This document shows, piece after piece, positions 9,941-16,844 of a DNA stretch of 17,442 nt. Source of the DNA: Candidatus Altimarinota bacterium. GTDB taxonomy: Bacteria; Patescibacteriota; Gracilibacteria; Absconditabacterales; Absconditicoccaceae. Position 1 is the stretch's first letter; each line of letters starts with the position of its first letter. Under the pieces are notes generated by a model. It worked only from the letters and a program-made list of their open reading frames with translations. It was not told the origin of the DNA and did not search any database. The translations under genes and the position numbers were made by a program. The DNA lies in contig JALUXR010000024.1 in assembly GCA_027013285.1 (NCBI GenBank), positions 1 through 17,442 of the forward strand. Reading direction: 5' to 3'.

Positions 9941-10014
9941 GCGGGTGTGATGTAATTGGTGTAGCATAGCAGAATTCAGCTCTGCTTGCACGGGTTCAAG
10001 TCCCGTCACCCGCT
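9941..10014 (+). tRNA. tRNA-Gly (anticodon UCA), the decoder of UGA as glycine
   Basis: Complete 74-base cloverleaf. Acceptor GCGGGTG/CACCCGC (9941-9947, 10007-10013), D stem ATGT/GCAT with one wobble pair, anticodon stem GCAGA/TCTGC, loop ATTCAGC with anticodon TCA at 9976-9978, variable region of 4 bases, T stem ACGGG/CCCGT with loop TTCAAGT, and U at position 73 (10014). G1-C72, C2-G71 and U73 are the known recognition elements of bacterial glycyl-tRNA synthetase; tRNA-Trp has G73, and tRNA-Sec has a longer acceptor and a long variable arm, so neither fits. Position 37 is G. The assignment agrees with TGA codons at invariant glycines throughout the window. No CCA is encoded. Confidence 0.95.
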
Positions 10015-10037
10015 GTTTGAATTATATAATTAATATA

Positions 10038-10241
10038 ATGAATATACTTATAGGTTTCTTATTTATGATTACTTGATGATTGCTAATATATTTTTATAAG
10101 AAATTATGAGATTTGTTTGGTAAATGGTGATTTGCAGAAGAATATTTATGAGGAACTGATCAATGATATGTTATTATTTGATTCTTATTATTTGTTTTAG
10201 GATTATTGGCTATATTTTGAGTAGTTAATTTGTCTAAATAA
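10038..10241 (+). CDS. Small two-helix membrane protein between tRNA genes
   Basis: A 67-residue product that exists only if TGA is read as Gly: eight of its twelve glycines are TGA. It has two hydrophobic segments (about 2-19 and 43-63) separated by a polar loop with GKWGFAEEYLGGTDQGY. The start at 10038 is the only sensible ATG and is 23 bases after tRNA-Gly(UCA); the stop is nine bases before tRNA-Tyr, so it is likely transcribed with the tRNAs. I do not recognise a named family. The central WAEEYLGG-like loop reminds me of small conserved membrane proteins seen in other candidate phyla radiation genomes, but that is from memory and weak. Confidence 0.75.
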
Positions 10242-10250
10242 CTTATTTAT

Positions 10251-10333
10251 GGGTAGGTGGCAGAGCGGTCAAATGCAACGGACTGTAAATCCGTCGCCGG
10301 AAGGCTACGCTGGTTCGAATCCAGCCCTGCCCA
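10251..10333 (+). tRNA. tRNA-Tyr (anticodon GUA)
   Basis: 83-base class II tRNA. Acceptor GGGTAGG/CCTGCCC with one wobble pair, anticodon stem ACGGA/TCCGT, loop CTGTAAA with anticodon GTA at 10285-10287, long variable arm with a GCC/GGC stem, T arm GCTGG/CCAGC, discriminator A. No CCA is encoded. Confidence 0.96.
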
Positions 10334-10338
10334 AATTT

Positions 10339-10412
10339 GGGGTCGTAGCTCAGCTGGCTAGAGCACCTGCCTTGCACGCAGGGGGTCAGGAGTTCGAATC
10401 TCCTCGACTCCA
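10339..10412 (+). tRNA. tRNA-Ala (anticodon UGC)
   Basis: 74-base cloverleaf with acceptor GGGGTCG/CGACTCC. The G3-U70 wobble pair, the identity element for alanyl-tRNA synthetase, is present. Anticodon stem CCTGC/GCAGG, loop CTTGCAC with anticodon TGC at 10373-10375, T arm AGGAG/CTCCT, discriminator A. No CCA is encoded. Confidence 0.97.
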
Positions 10413-10443
10413 TTTTGTTATTATAGATTAATTATTTTTTCAT

Positions 10444-10517
10444 GCACCCATAGCTCAGCTGGATAGAGCAGCGGCCTTCTAAGCCGAAGGTCATAGGTTC
10501 GAATCCTATTGGGTGCA
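10444..10517 (+). tRNA. tRNA-Arg (anticodon UCU)
   Basis: 74-base cloverleaf: acceptor GCACCCA/TGGGTGC, loop CTTCTAA with anticodon TCT at 10478-10480, T arm ATAGG/CCTAT, discriminator A. Position 27-43 of the anticodon stem is a G-A mismatch. It reads AGA/AGG, which are nearly the only arginine codons used in this window. Confidence 0.96.
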
Positions 10518-10521
10518 TTCT

Positions 10522-10595
10522 GCTCCTATCGTCTAGTGGTTAAGGATGCTGCCCTCTCACGGCAGAGATCACGGGTTCGACTCCCGTTAGGAGTA
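10522..10595 (+). tRNA. tRNA-Glu (anticodon CUC)
   Basis: 74-base cloverleaf: acceptor GCTCCTA/TAGGAGT with a G1-U72 wobble at the end, anticodon stem CTGCC/GGCAG, loop CTCTCAC with anticodon CTC at 10556-10558, T arm ACGGG/CCCGT, discriminator A. CUC reads only GAG, so a second tRNA-Glu(UUC) must exist elsewhere for the dominant GAA codon. Confidence 0.93.
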
Positions 10596-10617
10596 TATTT
10601 ATATTAAAATATATTAT

Positions 10618-11169
10618 ATGACAGTTGTAAACAAATCTAATCATAGAAATAATGATAGAGAAAGAGTTTATATTAATTGAGCAATAAAGGCTTTTAATAT
10701 ATTAATTTTATGAGAAAATTGAGAACAATTGTGAACTTTTCCTAGAAAAGAAGCTTTAGAAAAGGCAAGAGAACAATGATTAGATTTGGTGCAGGTTGGT
10801 TATAATTGAAAAGATAAAGTATCTGTGTGTAAAATAATTGATTATTGAAAATATCAATATTCTCTTAAAAAGAAAGAGAAAGATAAGAAAAAAACACAGA
10901 AATCTAAAGGTATTAAAGAAATTAAAATATCGTATTGAATAGATGAAAATGACCTAAAAATGAAAATTGAAAAATCAAAAGATTTTCTAGCTAAATGATA
11001 CAATGTAAAATTTACTATAAAATTGAGATGAAGAGAAAATATATTTAAAGCACAATCTAGAGAAAGGATGTTAATAATAGCTGAATCTTTAAGTGATTAT
11101 GCTAAAAATTGAGGTATAAGAGAAGAATGAAGGTGATTTTCACTAATTTTATTTGCTAAACTTAAGTAA
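10618..11169 (+). CDS. infC: Translation initiation factor IF-3
   Basis: IF-3 binds the 30S subunit, checks start-codon pairing and prevents early subunit joining. The 183-residue product has the N-terminal domain (INGAIKAFNILILGENGEQLGTF, then ARE-GLDLVQV and KIIDYGKYQY, up to about residue 85), a Lys-rich linker, and the C-terminal domain (IKEIKISYGIDENDLKMKIEKSKDFLAKGYNVKFTIKLRGRE...). It starts with ATG where many bacterial infC genes use AUU, so the classic autoregulation through a rare start codon is not evident. Many conserved glycines are TGA. It begins 22 bases after tRNA-Glu and leads the infC-rpmI-rplT operon. Confidence 0.96.
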
Positions 11170-11171
11170 TA

Positions 11172-11372
11172 ATGTCTAGAATTAAAACTCATTCATGAGC
11201 TAAGAAGAGATTTAAAATTACTAAGAACTGAAAAGTTATACATAAGAAACAAGCTACAAGTCATTTATTGATGAATAAATGAGAATCTCATAAAACTTTT
11301 AAATATGGTAAAGTTTTATCTAAAGCGGATAATAAGAGAGTATATAATTTATTTCCTAATGGTAGTAATTAA
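11172..11372 (+). CDS. rpmI: 50S ribosomal protein bL35
   Basis: 66-residue basic protein with the family opening MSRIKTHSGAKKRFKITKNGK (Gly9 and the Gly in KNGK are TGA) and a C-terminal segment ending VYNLFPNGSN. It is a component of the large subunit. Only two bases separate it from infC and two from rplT, so translation of the three genes is probably coupled. The second half departs from the usual bL35 consensus but the length is normal. Confidence 0.95.
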
Positions 11373-11374
11373 AA

Positions 11375-11719
11375 ATGGTAAGAATTACAAATTGATTCAC
11401 AAGACATAGAAGACATAAGAAATTTCTTAAGTTAGCTAAATGATTTAGATTAGGTAGAAAAAATGTTTACAAACAAGTTAGACTTGCTTTGATTAAACAA
11501 GGGGTTCATGAATATAGAAATAGAAAAGAGAAAAAAAGAGAATTTAGAAGATTATGGATAGAAAGAATTTCTGCTGCTTGTAGAGTAAATAATACAAAAT
11601 ATTCTGAATTTATTAATTGAATGTATAAATCAAGAATATTGTTAGATAGAAAAGTATTATCAAATATAGCAGTATTATTCCCTACTGTATTTAATAAAGT
11701 ATTAGAACAAACTAAATAA
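11375..11719 (+). CDS. rplT: 50S ribosomal protein bL20
   Basis: 114-residue protein required for early 50S assembly. The N-terminal basic extension (TRHRRHKKFLKLAKGFRLGRKNVYK) binds 23S rRNA; the globular part has KREFRRLWIERISAACR and SRILLDRKVLSNIAVLFP, all typical. bL20 represses this operon by binding leader RNA in other bacteria; I see no obvious counterpart of that site here. The stop codon lies inside the loop of a terminator hairpin. Confidence 0.96.
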
Positions 11720-11737
11720 TATTCTAGTTTGTTTTTC
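11707..11737 (+). terminator. Rho-independent terminator overlapping the end of rplT
   Basis: Stem ACAAACTA / TAGTTTGT (11707-11714, 11725-11732) with a ten-base loop that contains the rplT stop codon (11717-11719), followed by TTTT. It separates infC-rpmI-rplT from tRNA-Leu three bases later. The last four codons of rplT form the ascending arm. Confidence 0.8.
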
Positions 11738-11739
11738 TT

Positions 11740-11823
11740 GCCAGGATGGTGGAATTGGTAGACACGAGGGACTTAAAATCCCTTAACTGATTGGTTGTGA
11801 GGGTTCGATTCCCTCTCCTGGTA
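11740..11823 (+). tRNA. tRNA-Leu (anticodon UAA)
   Basis: 84-base class II tRNA: acceptor GCCAGGA/TCCTGGT with G1-U72 wobble, anticodon stem AGGGA/TCCCT, loop CTTAAAA with anticodon TAA at 11774-11776, long variable arm, T arm GAGGG/CCCTC, discriminator A as required for leucyl-tRNA synthetase. It reads TTA, the main leucine codon here. No CCA is encoded. Confidence 0.96.
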
Positions 11824-11845
11824 ATTTCTTAATTATAATAAATTG

Positions 11846-11881
11846 CTTAAATATATATTTGGGCTGGAGTATATATTTAAG
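11846..11881 (+). promoter_or_regulatory. Perfect 12-bp inverted repeat with G-rich loop upstream of the bS21-like gene
   Basis: CTTAAATATATA (11846-11857) pairs perfectly with 11870-11881 around the twelve-base loop TTTGGGCTGGAG. There is no T tract directly after it, so it is not a standard terminator. It stands 22 bases after tRNA-Leu and 39 bases before the next start codon, and could be a processing site, a protein-binding leader element or a weak terminator. Confidence 0.5.
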
Positions 11882-11919
11882 TGGTTTAGTGTATTTTATA
11901 TTTATTATTACAAAATTTT

Positions 11920-12180
11920 ATGTGATTTGTTATACATAGAGCTTGAGATTTGAATACAAACGAAAGAATAATTTCTTTCTATAAAAAAGAACTTTGGAGT
12001 TCAGGAATTATTGAAACAAGGAAATTACAAAATCATTATGGTACAAAATACTATAGAAGAATGAAATTTAAAAATCCTTGAGGAAGAATTAAGAGAAGAT
12101 TGAAGGCATTAGTTTCTGCTGCTTATAGAACAAACAGAAAAGAATATGATATTAAGACTCAATTGTGAGCAAGAATATAA
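11920..12180 (+). CDS. Probable divergent ribosomal protein bS21
   Basis: 86-residue, strongly basic protein. The middle (about 14-50: ERIISFYKKELWSSGIIETRKLQNHYGTKYYRRMKFK) follows the bS21 pattern of an amphipathic helix, a GI-x-RK turn and a basic HY...RR.K segment. After it comes an unusual extension of about 35 residues (RIKRRLKALVSAAYRTNRKEYDI...). bS21 sits near the 3' end of 16S rRNA and helps the anti-Shine-Dalgarno pair with mRNA, which would be of interest in a genome with so few Shine-Dalgarno sites. The codon directly after ATG is TGA, so the gene is invisible under the standard code. Neighbours are all translation genes, which supports a ribosomal role, but the family call is moderate. 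Confidence 0.5.
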
Positions 12181-12207
12181 TTTAAATTAATAAGAATACT
12201 TAATAAT

Positions 12208-12531
12208 ATGTATACAGTTATTGAATTACAATGACATCAATGGATTATTAAAGAATGAGATGTAATTGAAGTAGATAATATTTGATTAGAAGAATGAGAA
12301 ACTTTAGATACTGATAAAATATTATTGTCATTTGGTGAAGATCAAGAAAATGTAAAAGTATGAACACCTTATGTTAAATGAACAGTTTCATTGAAGGTTG
12401 AATCTAACTTTAAATGAAAAAAAATGTATGTTAGAAAATTTAAAAATAAGATAAGAGCTGATAGGAATTCTAAATGACAATGATTTAGGGCACATAAGAC
12501 TTTATTAAAAGTTGAAAAAATATCTTTATAA
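12208..12531 (+). CDS. rplU: 50S ribosomal protein bL21
   Basis: 107-residue protein with the bL21 signature: MYTVIELQGHQWIIKEGDVIEV at the start, GTPYVKGTVSLKVE in the middle, and KKMYVRKFKNKIRADRNSKGQGFRAHKTLLKVEKI at the end, matching the conserved K.R.....R..GHRQ..T.v.I region. The usual partner rpmA (bL27) does not follow; infA begins 15 bases later. Several conserved glycines are TGA. Confidence 0.94.
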
Positions 12532-12546
12532 TATAAATATTTCTTT

Positions 12547-12762
12547 ATGAAAGAAAACGAATGAATAGTACTTGATGGTATTGTTGATAAAGTATTATGA
12601 TGATGAATGTACTCTGTTATTTTGGATTGATGAATGCAAGTTCGTGCAAAACCTAAATGAAGATTAGTTAGAAGTAGAATTAAAATCGTAATGGGAGATA
12701 AAGTTCAAGTTGAATTGAATGAAATTGATCCTACAAAATGATATATAATTTATAGATTATAA
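12547..12762 (+). CDS. infA: Translation initiation factor IF-1
   Basis: 71-residue single OB-fold protein that occupies the A site during initiation. Seen: EGIVLDGIVDKVL, then a Gly-Gly-Gly stretch where most IF-1 proteins have Pro-Asn-Ala or similar, MYSVILDGGMQVRAKPKGRLVRSRIKIVMGDKVQVELNEIDPTKGYIIYRL. Eight of ten glycines are TGA, including three consecutive TGA codons at 12598-12606. It contains the one CGT codon I noticed in the window. It opens the alpha-operon gene order that continues with rpmJ and rpsM. Confidence 0.96.
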
Positions 12763-12785
12763 TTTAATTACATTAAGAAATTATT

Positions 12786-12902
12786 ATGAAGGTAAGATCA
12801 TCAGTTAAAGCAATGTGTAAAGACTGTAAGGTAATTAGAAGAAAATGAATAGTAAGAGTTATTTGTTCTTCTAATCCAAAACATAAACAAAGACAAGGTT
12901 AA
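12786..12902 (+). CDS. rpmJ: 50S ribosomal protein bL36
   Basis: 38-residue zinc-ribbon protein MKVRSSVKAMCKDCKVIRRK-type. The zinc ligands C11, C14, C27 and H33 are all present, so it is the zinc-binding form. Length and sequence are canonical. Gly21 (TGA) would truncate it to 20 residues under the standard code, which explains why simple gene finding misses it. It lies between infA and rpsM as in most bacteria. Confidence 0.96.
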
Positions 12903-12943
12903 TAATATAATAAAAAATTTATTTTAATTTAGAAATAATAGAT

Positions 12944-13318
12944 ATGTTTAGATTATTAGGTAATGTATTGCCAGATAAAAAATCTGTAGGTATAGCTCTT
13001 ACATATGTATATGGTGTTTGAGTTAATACTTCAAAAGATATATGTAAAGAATTATGAATTGAGTTTAACAGTAAAGTTAAAGATTTAACAGATGAAGATC
13101 AAAAGAAAATTACTGATCTTGTAAGAACATATACTGTTGAAAATGATTTAAGAAGACAAGTTAGTTGAGATATTAAAAAACTTAAAGAATTAAAAACAGT
13201 TAGATGAATGAAGCATAACTTGTGAATGCCTGTAAGAGGTCAACAAACAAGAACAAATGCAAAAACTGCTAAAAAGTTGTTAGGTAGAGCAAAAGTAAGA
13301 CCAACAGCTAAGAAATAA
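12944..13318 (+). CDS. rpsM: 30S ribosomal protein uS13
   Basis: 124-residue head protein of the small subunit. Typical opening MFRLLGNVLPDKKSVGIALTYVYGVG, a helix-two-turn-helix middle, RRQVSGDIKKLKELKTVRGMKHNLGMPVRGQQTRTNAKT, and the basic tail that contacts the P-site tRNA. Glycines of VYGVG, VSGD, VRGMK and LGMP include TGA codons. The start is preceded by A/T-rich sequence without a Shine-Dalgarno. Confidence 0.97.
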
Positions 13319-13343
13319 TTTTAGGATTTTAAAAAAATAATTG

Positions 13344-13736
13344 ATGGCTATAAAGAAGACTGCTTCAAAGAAGAAAAAAAGTATTAAAATATCATCTTGA
13401 TTATTGTATTTACAAGCTTCACCAAATAATACTATTGTTACATTAACTGATGAAAATGGTAATAAAGTATTAGGTTGAGGAACAGGTTTGGTTTGATATA
13501 AAGGGAGTAAACAATCTACACCTTATGCAGCTGAAATGTTAACAAGACAAATTTTAATGGAAGCTAAAAATTGATGATTAACACAAATAGGTATTATAAT
13601 TAAATGAATTTGATTATCTAGAGATGGTGTTTTTAAAGCAATAAATGATTTAGGAGGTATTGATATTACATATATTAAAGAAGCAACTCCTATTCAATTT
13701 GGTTGATGTAAATGAAAAAGAGCAAGAAGAATATAG
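13344..13736 (+). CDS. rpsK: 30S ribosomal protein uS11
   Basis: 130-residue platform protein of the small subunit. Recognisable: a basic N-terminus, LYLQASPNNTIVTLTDENGN, a Gly-rich loop (LGGGTG, GYKGSKQSTPYAAEM), GLTQIGIIIKGIGLSRDGVFKAI and ITYIKEATPIQFGGCKGKRARRI at the end. Many of these invariant glycines are TGA. It ends with TAG. It lies between rpsM and rpsD as in the conserved alpha operon. Confidence 0.97.
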
Positions 13737-13793
13737 TTTTTTTAACTTTATGTTAATTAAATTAGTTAATTTATATTGATTTAATATTATAAT

Positions 13794-14408
13794 ATGAGAT
13801 ATACTGGTCCAAAGTTTAAACTTTGTAGAAGGGAGGGAGTAAATTTATTTTGAGCTCCAAAATATGATGTTAGAAAAAGAAGAAGCTTACCAGGTCAACA
13901 TGGTTGAAGTATGAGTAGGTTATCTGAATATGGTAAATTATTAAGAAATAAACAAACTCTTAAGAGAATATACCAAATGTCTGAGAAACAATTTAAGAGA
14001 TTCGTTACTGAAATTGCTGCTAAATATTCAAAAAATAAATGAGTTGAATATGATAATGCTGTAAAAATTACATTAGAAAGAAGATTAGATGCTATTTTAT
14101 ATAAATCTTGATTGGCTAGTACAATAATACAAGCAAGACAAATGATAGTTCATGGACATTTTGAATTAAATGGTGTTAAACATAATGTTCCTTCTTACTT
14201 AGTAAAACAATGAGATATATTACAATTGAGAGAAAAATTAAAAAATTCACCATTATATACAGCTGAGAATACTACTGTAAAAGTACCTTCTTATTTAAAA
14301 GTAAATACTTCTGATAAAAAAATAGAGGTTATAGATTTGCCAAGAGTAGAAGAAATAGAAGTTCCTGCTGATGTATTGAAAGTTGTTGAATTTTATGCTA
14401 GAGCTTAG
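13794..14408 (+). CDS. rpsD: 30S ribosomal protein uS4
   Basis: 204-residue primary 16S rRNA-binding protein. Starts MRYTGPKFKLCRREGVNLFGAPKYDVRKRRSLPGQHGG, then LLRNKQTLKRIYQMSEKQF and the S4 RNA-binding domain (ERRLDAILYKSGLASTIIQARQMIVHGHFELNGVKHNVPSYLVKQGD). Only Cys11 is near the N-terminus, so it is the zinc-free form. In other bacteria S4 represses the alpha operon; no regulatory pseudoknot can be pointed to here. The gene ends with TAG. Confidence 0.97.
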
Positions 14409-14437
14409 TCTTTTATATTTATATATTACATATTTAC

Positions 14438-15451
14438 ATGTTAGATATCCAAAAATTTCTTTGAAAACCATCTATTGAATATTCAAAAGATGAAAATAAT
14501 GTATCTACTTTTAGATTTTGACCTTTACCAAGTGGGATAGGTCATTCAGTATGAAATATGATTAGAAGGACATTACTTGCTTATACTCCTGCTGTATCTA
14601 TAACAAGTATAAATATTAAATGAGTTTCTCATGAGTATTCTACTATAGATGGAGTAAAGGAAAGTGTTTTGCAAATAATGTTAAATTTCAAAGATTTAAA
14701 ATTTAAATGAGATATAACTGATTCTGTAGAATGGAAAGTTAAAAAATTTAAATGACTTTGAAAATATTATGTTGAGGATTTAGATTTACCAGCTTGAGTT
14801 GAAATTTTAACAGATTGAGCTTATTTGTTTGAGTTAACAGATCCTAAAACTACTGTAGAAATTTCTTATAGATTAGAAAAATGATATAGATATTTATCTA
14901 TAGAAGAATTACAAAAAAGAGAAAAAAAAGAATCAGAGGAGGAAGGTACTCAAATTTGAAATTTATTGATAGATAATGATTTTACAGTGGTTAAGACTGC
15001 AACATATGATGTTGAGGAACAAATATCAGATTTTAATGGAGATTATAATGATAGTCTTATAATTAAAATAGAACCTATTTCTGAAAAGATAGATTCTAAG
15101 GAGTTATTAACATTTGTATGAGAAGTTGTTTCATCATATACTAAAATGTTTATTTTCGATACTTCTTATATTGATACAACTTTGATGGTAGATGCTGAAG
15201 ATTTAGAAAATCCAGAGGATGATTCTGAAATAGAGGTTGAAGAAGTCAAAAAGACACCTATAGATTCATTGTCTTGATTGAGTGAAAGAACAAGAAATGC
15301 TTTGATTAAAAATGATATTGAATTTATAGAATATTTGGAAACAAAGACAAGAACTGAATTAAATTCATTAAAATGAGTTTGAAAGAAGGCTGTTGATGAA
15401 ATACAAGTAGCTTTAGAAAAAGAGTGAAAGTCATTGGGAACTAAGTGATAG
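14438..15451 (+). CDS. rpoA: DNA-directed RNA polymerase subunit alpha
   Basis: 337-residue alpha subunit. The N-terminal dimerisation and assembly domain shows FGPLPSGIGHSVGNMIRRTLLAYTPAVSITSINIKG near the start and VSSYTKMFIFDTS toward its end. An acidic linker (ENPEDDSEIEVEEV) leads to the C-terminal domain (about 275-335), which keeps a helix-hairpin-helix (LKGVGKKAVDEI) and the residues matching E. coli Arg265 and Asn268 (Arg284, Asn287), so UP-element DNA binding is likely retained. The last sense codon is TGA directly before the TAG stop. The middle of the N-terminal domain is divergent. Confidence 0.96.
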
Positions 15452-15475
15452 TTTTAGTTTGTTTAAGTTTAAATT

Positions 15476-15865
15476 ATGAGAAAAAGATATAATAGATTAC
15501 TTGAATTGAATACAGGTATTCAAAAGAAATCTAATGTTTTGAGAAATTTAATAACTTCTTTCTTAGAACATAAAAGAATTACTACAACTCCTAAAAGAGC
15601 TAAGGTACTTAGATTTGAGATGGATAAATTATTATCTAAGTTAGTTAAAACTTACAATAGATATGATAATAAGGAAGAATCTTTAAGAGAAGTAAAAAGA
15701 ATATTAACAAAAACTCTTTATAAGGATGAACTTATAAATGATGTAGTTGATAATAAAATATTAGCTTATGTAGAAGAAAATAGGGTATCTTGATTTACTA
15801 GAGTTTATAGAATTTGAGTAAGATCAGGTGATTCAGTTGAAAAAATAATGGTAGAATTGATTTAA
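15476..15865 (+). CDS. rplQ: 50S ribosomal protein bL17
   Basis: 129-residue large-subunit protein near the exit tunnel. Typical opening MRKRYNRLLELNTGIQKKSNVLRNLITSFLEHKRITTTPKRAKVLR and C-terminal FTRVYRIGVRSGDSVEKIMVELI. The middle (KRILTKTLYKDELINDVVDN) is shorter and more divergent than usual. It closes the alpha-operon order rpsD-rpoA-rplQ; rplM follows after 23 bases. Confidence 0.96.
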
Positions 15866-15888
15866 TTTATATTGTAAGTATATCTACA

Positions 15889-16347
15889 ATGTTAGAAAAT
15901 ATTACTAAGCAAGATTTGAATAAGACAGTTTGGGTAAGACCAGATTATCTTAAAAATAATAGAAAATGGTATATTATAGATGCTAATGGAAAAACATTAG
16001 GTAAATTAGCTGTAGAAATTGCTAATTTATTAACTGGTAAGAAAAAAGCTCACTTATGTGATTTTTGGGACTGTGGTGATAATGTTATAATTGAAAATGT
16101 ATGAAAAGTTAAAGTAACTTGAAATAAAATGGCTAACAAAATGTATAGAAGTCATTCTGGTTATAAAGGTCATTTAAAAGAAATTCCATTATCAAGAATG
16201 TTGGCTACACATCCTGAAAGAGTGATTGAATTTGCTGTAAAAGGTATGTTGCCAAAGAACAAGCTAAGAGCTGAAAGATTAAAAAGATTGAAACTATTTG
16301 TAGGAACTACAGATAAGTACAATAATTTATCTCCTGAAAGAATATAA
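15889..16347 (+). CDS. rplM: 50S ribosomal protein uL13
   Basis: 152-residue early-assembly protein of the large subunit. Seen: KWYIIDANGKTLGKLAVEIANLLTGKKKAHLCDFWDCGDNVIIENVGKVKVTGNKMANKMYRSHSGYKGHLKEIP, then HPERVIEFAVKGMLPKNKLRAERLKRLKLFVG, all typical. A first in-frame TGA at 16102-16104 splits it in the standard code. rpsI follows after four bases, the usual rplM-rpsI pair. Confidence 0.97.
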
Positions 16348-16351
16348 TTAG

Positions 16352-16771
16352 ATGACAGAAAAATATTTTTATGCTGTAGGTAGAAGGAAAACTTCATCTG
16401 CTACAGTTCATTTATCAAAAGGTAAAGGTGATATATTAGTTAAAAAAGGTGATGAATATGTAAAGATTGAAAAGTTTTTCACATGAGAATGATCAAAAAA
16501 TATATTACAAGATTCATTATACCCGTTCTTAGTATTAGGTAATAATGTAAAAAAGATGTTTGATGTTACTATCCATGTTAAATGAGGTGGTTTAAGAGGT
16601 CAAGCAGAAGCTATTAGATTAGGTCTTTCAAGAGCTTTAGTTGCATTTAATCCTGAATATAGATTAGTAATTAAACCTTATGGATTATTAAAAAGAGATC
16701 CAAGAGAGAAAGAAAGAAAGAAACCAGGTCTTAGAAAAGCTAGAAAATCTCCACAATGGAGTAAGAGATAG
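16352..16771 (+). CDS. rpsI: 30S ribosomal protein uS9
   Basis: 139-residue protein whose C-terminal tail reaches the P-site tRNA. Seen: YFYAVGRRKTSSATVHLSKGKGDILV, then VTIHVKGGGLRGQAEAIRLGLSRALVAFNP, LLKRDPREKERKKPGLRKARKSPQWSKR. The conserved terminal Ser-Lys-Arg is intact. It ends with TAG and is followed by a terminator, marking the end of the ribosomal block. Confidence 0.97.
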
Positions 16772-16802
16772 TATTGAAAAAACTATTTTCCAAGTTATAA
16801 AG

Positions 16803-16828
16803 AGCATATTCATTTATGCTTTTTTTTT
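16803..16828 (+). terminator. Rho-independent terminator after rpsI
   Basis: AGCATA / TATGCT stem (16803-16808, 16815-16820) with loop TTCATT, extendable by A-T and G-U pairs into the following T tract (to 16828). It ends the rplM-rpsI transcript. Confidence 0.82.
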
Positions 16829-16844
16829 ATATTATAATTTTAAT

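Noticed and set aside
9941..10014. tRNA-Trp(UCA) or tRNA-Sec for the UCA anticodon
   Set aside because: tRNA-Trp has G73 and a different acceptor; tRNA-Sec has an extended acceptor and a long variable arm. This gene has a 7-bp acceptor, a 4-base variable region and U73, and TGA sites align to glycine.
10249..10431. 60-codon + strand ORF across the tRNA-Tyr and tRNA-Ala genes
   Set aside because: It lies entirely over two well-formed tRNA genes and their spacer; the protein-like reading is a by-product of GC-rich tRNA sequence.
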